This document shows, in pieces, positions 53,223-59,967 of a stretch of DNA of 64,000 nt. Both the position numbers and the translations under genes were made by a program. Source of the stretch: an uncultured Sphingobacteriales bacterium (GTDB lineage Bacteria > Bacteroidota > Bacteroidia > Chitinophagales > Chitinophagaceae). Under the pieces are notes generated by a model. It saw only the letters and a program-made list of their open reading frames with translations. It was not told where the DNA came from and made no database searches. Each line of letters begins with the position of its first letter. Position 1 is the stretch's first letter. The stretch spans positions 93,485 to 157,484 of the forward strand of contig CALMQS010000048.1 of NCBI GenBank assembly GCA_937871285.1, read 5' to 3'.

Positions 53223-53918
53223 ATGAATGAAATATCCTTTCTGGTAATTATAAATTGTATAGTCCTTGTCAATTCAGGTTGTACCGGCCTTAAAAACAAG
53301 CAAATGGAAGATGAGAAATTAAATAACAAAATGGGTGCTGTTTTAAAAAACAGGGAAATTATTTCAGAGGATGGAAAAGCTAGTTTTGTTATACCTGAGA
53401 AATGGATAAAATGGCATAATGAAAACGAAACTTATCCAAACCTGCATTTATCAATTCAGGAATTATCCACTGTAAAAAATGCAGAAGGGGAATGGGATAA
53501 AGAATTTGCCACCTACGTAAACTACTTATTGCCATTTGAAAATTGTTTTGCTCATGTAGGTGCAGAGGGCTGGGGTAGTAAGGGGTTAAGCTTTGCCGAT
53601 TTGCAAGTGCGGGCTTATGTATTTAGAAGTACATCTTTTGATATCAGTAGCAATTCATTCATGAAAAAACTCAATGAACTGCCGGCTTTAATTAAAACAA
53701 TAACACCATCGTATGCCTTTGAAAAAACCGGAGACTGGAATCGGCTGCTTATTTCGTATCGCTGCACATTTATTGACTACAGTGCAGTTGCATTCATTGA
53801 TTTTCGGGTAAAGAGTTTTGATAAAAATGCACTCGTGTTTGTATTTATGTTTACCGACCATACAAACCATACTATTGAAATAGATAACATTTTAAATTCT
53901 TCTACATTAAAGGACTGA
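53223..53918 (+). CDS. Lipoprotein next to the metzincin effector (possible immunity protein)
   Basis: This 231-residue protein has a lipoprotein-like signal (ISFLVIINCIVLVNSGCTG, Cys at about 19-20) and an alpha/beta soluble domain with no recognised family. The gene lies 9 bp after the effector and reads visibly richer in A+T than the flanking structural genes. A periplasm-facing lipoprotein right after a secreted protease gene is the classic place for an immunity protein. This is inference from position and localisation only; it could be an accessory secreted factor. Confidence 0.55.
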   Translation: MNEISFLVIINCIVLVNSGCTGLKNKQMEDEKLNNKMGAVLKNREIISEDGKASFVIPEKWIKWHNENETYPNLHLSIQELSTVKNAEGEWDKEFATYVNYLLPFENCFAHVGAEGWGSKGLSFADLQVRAYVFRSTSFDISSNSFMKKLNELPALIKTITPSYAFEKTGDWNRLLISYRCTFIDYSAVAFIDFRVKSFDKNALVFVFMFTDHTNHTIEIDNILNSSTLKD

Positions 53919-53978
53919 TACAAAGTATGTCGCTAATCTACCGCCCTTGTTAGTGTCCGTATTAACCGGAAAATAAAT

Positions 53979-54716
53979 ATGAATATGAAAACGGCTGAAC
54001 CAAAAACGGCAACTGTTGCTACGGTGCAAAAAGCAAACCAGCCCTTCTTTTCAAAGAAGGCGGAGGGAAGTTTTTTTGGTGAAAGCAGTATTGGGGATTC
54101 TGCTTTTTTCAAGCAAACGAATGAGTTTAGTGTTGGCGGTAGGGGTGCGATACAAAAAAAATGTACAGCATGCGGGCAGGAAGAAAACAGGATTCAGCGA
54201 CAGGAAGAACAGGGGCCAAGAGAAACCAAACCAGCTTCACCGGATCCGAAGCAAGTGCCTGTGATCCCTCCAAAAAAATGGTCCGCCCGTGCCGGCAGAT
54301 GTGTGGCAGATCCTGCATTTCCGGATTTCGGATGTTTTGCCGGCCAGTTAAAATTAGATATTGATGAAAATATTTTAAACAATGCTCATCAGTTTTACCA
54401 GGCAGCCAATTTACATCCCGGCGATAATGAGCTTATGTGGAATACTTTTCTGAGATATGGAATAGGCGTTAACCTTCTGCAAACAAATTTTGGTTTCCTG
54501 GGTACGGGCAAAAAATGGGGCAATATACTTTCTTATGGTACCGGCATAGGTATGAAATCGTACCAGTTTCTTAAAGATGGCGAGCTGAAATTAGATATAC
54601 AAATACCTGTAGGAAAAGGCGTGAACCTTGATATAAAATTTGATTATAATACTAATCCCGTTAAGCCTGCAGATGAGAAAGTGAATACATCTATTGGTAT
54701 ATCGGGTCGCTTTTAA
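53979..54716 (+). CDS. Second cargo protein with the shared N-terminal leader
   Basis: The 245-residue protein has the leader MKTAEPKTATVATVQKANQP FFSK (from Met3), nearly the same as in the metzincin effector, then a CxxC (KCTACGQ) and a proline-rich linker (GPRETKPASPDPKQVPVIPP KKW). The C-terminal 150 residues are new: a Cys-containing FPDFGCFAG, a helix NNAHQFYQAANL and then beta-rich stretches (LKLDIQIPVGKGVNLDIKFD, VNTSIGISGRF) ending in Phe, like an outer-membrane-type strand. No enzyme motif seen. The shared leader marks it as cargo of the same particle. It may form a pore or bind another partner. Confidence 0.65.
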   Translation: MNMKTAEPKTATVATVQKANQPFFSKKAEGSFFGESSIGDSAFFKQTNEFSVGGRGAIQKKCTACGQEENRIQRQEEQGPRETKPASPDPKQVPVIPPKKWSARAGRCVADPAFPDFGCFAGQLKLDIDENILNNAHQFYQAANLHPGDNELMWNTFLRYGIGVNLLQTNFGFLGTGKKWGNILSYGTGIGMKSYQFLKDGELKLDIQIPVGKGVNLDIKFDYNTNPVKPADEKVNTSIGISGRF

Positions 54717-54904
54717 TGTATAGCAGCATGATAACCGCTGAAGCAAAAACAACATCTGTTGCTGAAGCGTCAATCAACAAAAAGCTGATAGCGGCCAAAA
54801 AAGCAGAAAATGACGCCGGTGATGTATTAAATAAAATAATGGATGGGCCTGTGCTTGATGAATTTAAAAAATTAAATAAAGGAAGAACGAACAAAACAGG
54901 ATAG
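54716..54904 (+). CDS. Small leader-like protein of the cargo module
   Basis: The stop of the preceding gene overlaps this start (TAATG), so translation is coupled. The 62 residues include an internal Met at 54728 giving MITAEAKTTSVAEASINKK, which matches the leader of the two larger cargo proteins, then a charged helix (DAGDVLNKIMDGPVLDEFKK LNKG). It may be a stand-alone leader peptide, a helper of loading, or a degraded third cargo protein. No other similarity. Confidence 0.5.
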   Translation: MYSSMITAEAKTTSVAEASINKKLIAAKKAENDAGDVLNKIMDGPVLDEFKKLNKGRTNKTG

Positions 54905-54956
54905 ATCAGGATTTAAATACCAGAATCATTATGGCATCAATAAAAATTAGTAAGCC

Positions 54957-56321
54957 ATGTCAGCTAATACAATAAAACCCATCGCCCTCCAATGGAACCA
55001 GTTAGCCTTAAACGCTATCCGGTATTCCAAAACATCCCCGCCATTGGCGGCCAGGGCATTGGCTATGCTGCATACTGCCACGTACGATGCGTGGAGTGTG
55101 TATACCGATGGTGCGCTCAGCACCCGCACGGCTTTATACATAAAAATAAAGGATGATGAAAAATGCAGGAAGGATAACCGCCGGAAAGCGGTGAGCTATG
55201 CCGCTTACCGTGTGTTGGTGGAATTGTTTTGGCTGGTGTTGCCGGCACAAAACAAGAACATGTTTCGCGGGCTGATGCATGAACTGGATTACGATCCTGC
55301 TGATACATCCTTAGATATTACAATGCCGCAGGGTATTGGAAATGTGATAGCTAAATTAGTGATCGAATATCGCGCCGGCGATGGCTCCAATCCTTATGGA
55401 ACGCTGCATATGCCATCCTGGAGCGATTATACCGGATATACACCTGTAAATACCTGGGATAAAGTAAATGACCTGAATTACTGGCAACCATTAAGAACAA
55501 TGATCTCATCCGGGCAATATAAAATACAGCACTTCCCTGTTCCGCATTGGGGACTGATACAGTCATTTTCGCTCAACTATAATGGACAGTTCAGACCTGA
55601 ACCGCCTTTTAAAAAACACCAGTCGCAATTTAAAGATCAGGCAAGAGAAATACTAACCCTCAGCGCAGCATTAACAGATAAACAAAAAGCTATTGCAGCA
55701 TATTGGGCCGATGGCCCCGGCACTTATACTCCGGCAGGGCATTGGTGCGAAATTGCACAGTTTGTAGCCGTTAATAAAAAATATGGTGATTCCGATTGCA
55801 TCAAATTATTTTTTGTGCTTTCTAATGCCCTGCTCGATGCCTCCATTGCCTGCTGGGAATGCAAGCACCGGTATAATTCGGTACGGCCGGTAACGGCAAT
55901 ACGGGAACTGTACCGCGGCAAAGATATACAGGCCTGGGGCGGTGCGCATAAAGGCAGGGAAACGATTAAAGGAGAAGAGTGGCAATCTTATATTGCCACC
56001 CCACCTTTCCCGGAACATGTTTCAGTGCACAGTACATTCAGTCGTGCTGCTGCCACCATACTACAATACTATACCGGTAGTGATCAGTTTGGCGGCTGCA
56101 CCGTTATTGAAAAAGGGTGTTCTGCAATTGAAAAAGGAACAGTACCAACGCAGGATATAACATTAGAATGGGACACTTTTACTGCAGCGGCAGAACAAGC
56201 GGGAAAATCAGGACTGTATGGTGGAACGCATTTTTCTAAGGGAGACAGGGATGGACAAAAGCTGGGAGCGGAAATTGGCAAATGTGTATGGGAAAAAGCA
56301 TTGTTTTATTTTAATGATTAA
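54957..56321 (+). CDS. Vanadium-haloperoxidase/PAP2-fold protein with altered active site
   Basis: The 454-residue protein has the VCPO-type fold: ARALAMLHTATYDAWSVYTD at the N-terminus, KHRYNSVRP (K303, R310), PEHVSVHSTFSRAAATI (S356, H358) and YGGTHFSKGDRDGQKLGAEI G (H425). Against fungal chloroperoxidase (K353, R360, S402, G403, H404, R490, H496) the first two ligands, Ser and both His are present. Val357 replaces the Gly and Gly419 stands where the second vanadate-binding Arg is expected. Vanadate binding and therefore haloperoxidase activity may be weak or lost; a phosphatase-like or structural role is possible. No signal peptide. It starts 52 bp after the small leader gene, so it is part of the cargo module by position. 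Confidence 0.75.
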   Translation: MSANTIKPIALQWNQLALNAIRYSKTSPPLAARALAMLHTATYDAWSVYTDGALSTRTALYIKIKDDEKCRKDNRRKAVSYAAYRVLVELFWLVLPAQNKNMFRGLMHELDYDPADTSLDITMPQGIGNVIAKLVIEYRAGDGSNPYGTLHMPSWSDYTGYTPVNTWDKVNDLNYWQPLRTMISSGQYKIQHFPVPHWGLIQSFSLNYNGQFRPEPPFKKHQSQFKDQAREILTLSAALTDKQKAIAAYWADGPGTYTPAGHWCEIAQFVAVNKKYGDSDCIKLFFVLSNALLDASIACWECKHRYNSVRPVTAIRELYRGKDIQAWGGAHKGRETIKGEEWQSYIATPPFPEHVSVHSTFSRAAATILQYYTGSDQFGGCTVIEKGCSAIEKGTVPTQDITLEWDTFTAAAEQAGKSGLYGGTHFSKGDRDGQKLGAEIGKCVWEKALFYFND

Positions 56322-56381
56322 GCGGAGCACCTGATTTATAAATAAAGTCAATCATTTATTGCTCATCAAAAAAATAGCATC

Positions 56382-56801
56382 ATGGCAAAAGCAGCAGTTA
56401 TTTCACGAACCAGGTACCGGTTTCAGTACGCTGTGAAATTTATTTGCACAGCCCATATTCCCGGCACTTCACAAACAACGGACGCATTGCTGCCTGGTGT
56501 TTACCAAACGGCGGTAAATATTCATAATCCCCTGAACAAAAAAATAAAAATGAGAAAGAAGATCGCTTCTCCTATCGGTATTTCAAAATATTTTAATGAC
56601 GGACTTGATCCCGATGTCGTACAAAGAATAACCTGTGCCCAGGTGCGTGAGTTTGGCCTCACTTTTATACATGGCTTTGAAGGATTCCTTGTTATTGAAA
56701 GTACGGATAGCCTGGATGTGGTAGCGGTATATACCGCCGGTGGACGCGGAGCGGAGGTGAGCAGCATTGATGTGGAACAGGTTAAAGAAAGAAAAATATA
56801 A
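56382..56801 (+). CDS. Conserved hypothetical beta-sandwich protein
   Basis: This 139-residue protein reads RYRFQYAVKFICTA, then LLPGVYQTAVNIHNPLNKKI, RKKIASPIGISKYFNDGLDP, VVQRITCAQVREFGL, GFEGFLVIESTDSLDVVAVY TAGGRG and a short tail. I recognise the pattern of a widespread conserved hypothetical (INIHNP ... FRKK ... GFVVIES ... DVVAVYTA) seen in many bacteria, function unknown. No signal peptide. It lies between the haloperoxidase-fold protein and the ParA gene, 10 bp before the latter. Confidence 0.7.
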   Translation: MAKAAVISRTRYRFQYAVKFICTAHIPGTSQTTDALLPGVYQTAVNIHNPLNKKIKMRKKIASPIGISKYFNDGLDPDVVQRITCAQVREFGLTFIHGFEGFLVIESTDSLDVVAVYTAGGRGAEVSSIDVEQVKERKI

Positions 56802-56811
56802 AACCGCATAC

Positions 56812-57585
56812 ATGTCTGTTATTTCAATTGCCATTCAAAAAGGCGGTTCAGGCAAAACCACCACCGCCATCAACCTTGCGGCGGCATTGCAGCGCATGGG
56901 TAAAAAAGTGTTGCTGTTTGATGCTGATCCTCAGGCCAATTTATCGCAGTCGCTGGGTGTATTGGATGAGCCGGAGAAGAACCTCTTTACAGAACTGAAG
57001 AAAGAAATTGCAGGAGAAAGTGGTGACCTGGTGCAAACGATCATTCAAACCCGATCAGGCCTGCCCCTTGTTCCTTCTTCTATAGAACTGGCGGGCGCCG
57101 AACTGGAACTTGTAAGTGTGTACGGACGTGAGCAGGTGTTTTCCTGGATGCTTGAATCACTGAAAGAGAAATACGATTTCATTTTTATTGATTGCCCTCC
57201 GGCTATTGGTATGCTTACCGTAAATGCCCTGGTGGCCAGCGATTATGTATTGATGCCTTTGCAGGCGGAGTTCTTACCCCTGAAAGGTTTGCGTAGCTTT
57301 ATGCACCATTTCAAAGCCGTTAAAAGTAAATTAAACAGGAACCTCGAAGTGCTGGGATTTATACTTACCCGTTATGATGAACGTAAAACGATGAACCGGC
57401 AGGTATATCAGCAATTGGAACAGGAGTTTGGCGAAAAGGCATTTCATACCCATATCCGTAATAATATTCAGTTGGCAAAAGCCCAGGAAGCGGGAACGGA
57501 TATTTTTAGTTTTGACAAACATGCGCATGGCGCTGAAGATTATCAAAACCTGGCGCTGGAATTTATAGAGAAAATAGCAAAATAG
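56812..57585 (+). CDS. ParA/MinD-family ATPase in the eCIS locus
   Basis: From the ATG at 56812 this is 257 residues with the deviant Walker A KGGSGKTT at 10-17, DADPQ at 37-41, Walker B-like FIFIDCPPAIG and the ParA tail (LTRYDERKTMNRQVYQQLEQ, AQEAGTDIFSFDKHAHGAED). ParA proteins position DNA, carboxysomes or chemoreceptor arrays by oscillating on the nucleoid. No ParB or centromere is visible, so it more likely positions or segregates injection-system particles. A TTG at 56767 would start inside the previous gene and is rejected. Confidence 0.85.
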   Translation: MSVISIAIQKGGSGKTTTAINLAAALQRMGKKVLLFDADPQANLSQSLGVLDEPEKNLFTELKKEIAGESGDLVQTIIQTRSGLPLVPSSIELAGAELELVSVYGREQVFSWMLESLKEKYDFIFIDCPPAIGMLTVNALVASDYVLMPLQAEFLPLKGLRSFMHHFKAVKSKLNRNLEVLGFILTRYDERKTMNRQVYQQLEQEFGEKAFHTHIRNNIQLAKAQEAGTDIFSFDKHAHGAEDYQNLALEFIEKIAK

Positions 57586-57612
57586 TTTTGTTAATGTTTT
57601 AAATGTTGCTGT

Positions 57613-58119
57613 ATGTTCAGAAGCAGTTATCGCAGCCGCCGGCACAGGAACCCGCATACACATGAAGAACAACAAATGCCTTCGCAACCCTTTTTTGCAG
57701 GAAAACATTTGCTGGCGCATGAATTAACGCATGCTGTTCAACCGGGCGGCGATGGGATGTCGGTGCAGAAACAGTCTTCTCCTTCTGCCGGTGCTAAGGC
57801 CGAAAGCCTCGTAGAAAATGACAGGGAATCTTTCAGCATCATTTTAGCCAGGCACTATCTCGCAACCCAGAGAAATATTACTTTCGATCCGGCCCAAACC
57901 ACACAATGTTCTTCACCTGCTACCGGTTCGCAAGAGTGTTTACTTATAACACAATCCGGAACCAGTATTAAATTAATATGGAATACCATTACTAATCGCG
58001 CTATCGCAAAAGCTATTATTAATAACGAAGGACTGGCCTGTGGTTTCAGCTACACGGTAGATGATAACAGCAATATTACTTTTACTTTGATTAAATGCTG
58101 GAAAATTTTTGATATATGA
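57613..58119 (+). CDS. Miniature DUF4157 protein, probably deletion-derived
   Basis: The 168-residue protein joins PSQPFF, the end of the cargo leader, directly to AGKHLLAHELTHAVQPGGDG, the end of the DUF4157 domain. The middle of the domain, including EREAD and the CxxC pairs, is missing. A 20-base word of the nearby effector gene recurs here (around 57702-57721 and 51963-51982). The C-terminal 100 residues (FSIILARHYLATQRNITFDP AQTTQCS, CLLITQSGTSIKLIWN, GFSYTVDDNSNITFTLIKCW) are a separate beta-rich domain without known family. It overlaps the AAA+ gene by 4 bp (ATGA), so it is translated with it. Met22 may be the true start. Confidence 0.65.
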   Translation: MFRSSYRSRRHRNPHTHEEQQMPSQPFFAGKHLLAHELTHAVQPGGDGMSVQKQSSPSAGAKAESLVENDRESFSIILARHYLATQRNITFDPAQTTQCSSPATGSQECLLITQSGTSIKLIWNTITNRAIAKAIINNEGLACGFSYTVDDNSNITFTLIKCWKIFDI

Positions 58120-59636
58120 GCACCGATCATACCGGAAGGAGTTCTGAAGAAAATAAGAGGTACCGCGATCTCCCGGTTTCGCCGGAGTTTATATACCTCG
58201 ATACGCTCATTAAATACAGGCTGGCGCCTTATTTTCCTTCTGATGTGCAGGTGGAAGAACCTTTACTTCCGGATTTGAGCAACTGGTATGCACCATTGTC
58301 CGATTTTATCAGTAACAACAAATTAAACCGTGAGGAATCTGTTTTATTATTAATTGTGCTTACTCCTTACCTGTATTCCGATTTATTTGACCATGCTATT
58401 GAAAGCCGGTTAAATGATGCGGGGAACTTTCCGAAGATCGGCGGCGTTCGTGGTAAAAATTCCCGGGCTTTTTTACCTACCGGTGAAACCGCTTTATTTC
58501 TGCTGGCAGGTGATGACATGCAAAGAAGACTGGAAGTTCAGCAATTGTTTGGAGCGGAACATTTATTTGGCCGGAAGAAAATACTATGGCTCGAAGAACT
58601 AGCCCAGGGTGAGCCTCCTTTAAGCGGCAGGATAATTTTATCGCAGGATTATGCCGATATACTGATGTATGGTAAACCATCTCCTCCGCATTTCAGTATC
58701 ACCTTTCCCGCGAGGCGGATTGAAGAAAAAAGACAATGGGAGTCGCTGGTGATCAGCGAAGAGCTGCAGCGCCAGATTGAGGAAATTACCGGTTGGCTGA
58801 AGTATAATAATACGCTCCTGCAGCAATGGGGTATGCAGGATCGGTTAAAGAAAGGATACAGGGCATTGTTTCATGGTCCGCCCGGTACCGGAAAAACATT
58901 AACCGCCGGCTTGCTGGCCAATGAAATGAAAAGAGATATTTATAAGATTGATCTTTCTATGGTGGTTTCAAAATATATAGGTGAAACGGAAAAAAACCTG
59001 GAGATGCTTTTTTCCCGTGCGGAAGATAAAGGATGGATATTGTTTTTTGATGAAGCGGACGCTTTATTTGGCAAACGCACCAATGTGCGCGACGCGCATG
59101 ATAAGTATGCCAACCAGGAAGTGTCGTATTTATTGCAGCGTATAGAAGATTATGACGGGCTTATTATTTTAGCGACCAATATGAAAGGTAATATTGACGA
59201 TGCTTTCCTTCGCCGTTTTAATGCTATTCTGAAATTTCCTTTCCCCGATGCCGGGGAAAGGGCGCAGATATGGGAAAGGTCTTTCCCGGAAAATATTGTT
59301 TTTGTTGCTGAGCCGGAATCAATACCAGGTAATGGCGCCGGTAGAGTGGAATGGGAAAACGCCGGATTGTTCAATATCGTTAAAAAGTATGAGCTGTCTG
59401 GCGGAAGTATTATTAACGTAGTACATTATGCCTGTTTGAAGTCTGTTGAAAGGGCATCAGCGCAGGTAAACATATCCGATCGTACAAATGATGCAGCAGG
59501 TGCAACAGGTTTTTCAGAAACTATAGCCAACCCGGATAAAAATTTTCACCATCCTCCGCTTGTTATTAATCTTGCCGATGTGCTGCATGGTATTAAAAGA
59601 GAATTGAGTAAAGAAGGGAAACCATTTGTGCGGTAA
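58116..59636 (+). CDS. eCIS AAA+ ATPase (Pvc15-like)
   Basis: This 506-residue protein has an N-terminal lineage-specific domain (about 1-215, LLLIVLTPYLYSDLFDHAIE, ETALFLLAGDDMQRR), then an AAA+ module with Walker A GPPGTGKT at about 254-261, Walker B ILFFDEADALFGKRT at about 308 and the sensor LATNMKGNIDDAFLRRFN. Pvc15 ATPases are needed for loading cargo into the particle. It is the last gene of the cluster. Confidence 0.95.
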   Translation: MSTDHTGRSSEENKRYRDLPVSPEFIYLDTLIKYRLAPYFPSDVQVEEPLLPDLSNWYAPLSDFISNNKLNREESVLLLIVLTPYLYSDLFDHAIESRLNDAGNFPKIGGVRGKNSRAFLPTGETALFLLAGDDMQRRLEVQQLFGAEHLFGRKKILWLEELAQGEPPLSGRIILSQDYADILMYGKPSPPHFSITFPARRIEEKRQWESLVISEELQRQIEEITGWLKYNNTLLQQWGMQDRLKKGYRALFHGPPGTGKTLTAGLLANEMKRDIYKIDLSMVVSKYIGETEKNLEMLFSRAEDKGWILFFDEADALFGKRTNVRDAHDKYANQEVSYLLQRIEDYDGLIILATNMKGNIDDAFLRRFNAILKFPFPDAGERAQIWERSFPENIVFVAEPESIPGNGAGRVEWENAGLFNIVKKYELSGGSIINVVHYACLKSVERASAQVNISDRTNDAAGATGFSETIANPDKNFHHPPLVINLADVLHGIKRELSKEGKPFVR

Positions 59637-59967
59637 ATGAATACACTCTCCGGCACGATGCATAATATCTACCGCAGGTTATTATGCTTCATCAACCCCG
59701 CACATCTGAGGCGAAAACGGGCAGCAATCCCTTCCCAACTCTATCCGAACAGTTCATCCGGGCGGGCGGTTAGTTGGGTTCGACTGTACTGCTAAAGCTG
59801 ATCCATATTACTACAGCCTGTCACGCTGGAAAGAATCTGTATTCGCCAGCGACATTTTGTACCACCGCTTTGCATTTTTTTATTGTCTTATAGACGATCT
59901 GTTTATTTGTATGCATTTACATTTTCTCTTGTTTATATTTGGACTATAGAATATTAAAATAAACGGC
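59637..59967. other. Gap after the eCIS cluster
   Basis: The 331 bp hold a 52-codon frame from the ATG at 59637 (no recognisable features, not called), a degenerate copy of the dispersed repeat seen downstream (59780-59850, CTGCTAAAG ... CATATTACT ... CTGTCA) and a candidate promoter box TATATTTG at 59934-59941 for the fucosidase gene. I see no clear terminator hairpin for the eCIS operon. Confidence 0.4.
59934..59941 (+). promoter_or_regulatory. Candidate promoter box for the fucosidase gene
   Basis: TATATTTG matches the Bacteroidota -7 consensus TAnnTTTG, 27 bp before the start codon. The nearest TTTG (59906-59909) lies 24 bp upstream, a little farther than the usual 19-21. Confidence 0.45.

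Noticed and set aside
56767..56811. Longer ParA start at a TTG inside the preceding gene
   Set aside because: The added residues (MMWNRLKKEKYKTAY) have no ParA likeness and lie partly in the previous coding region; ATG 56812 gives the canonical start.
28289..59636. Interpretation of the cluster as a prophage
   Set aside because: No integrase, terminase, capsid, portal or lysis genes; DUF4255, DUF5908, PAAR, CIS_TMP, AAA+ and DUF4157 proteins together are typical of eCIS.
28289..59636. Interpretation as a type VI secretion system (subtype iv or iii)
   Set aside because: No TssJLM-type membrane complex and no ClpV; an eCIS-type AAA+ ATPase and DUF4157 cargo favour an extracellular particle, though membrane-anchored variants cannot be fully excluded.
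59637..59792. A 52-codon frame directly after the AAA+ gene
   Set aside because: No motif, no hydrophobic segment, and the far end lies in the dispersed repeat; likely chance.
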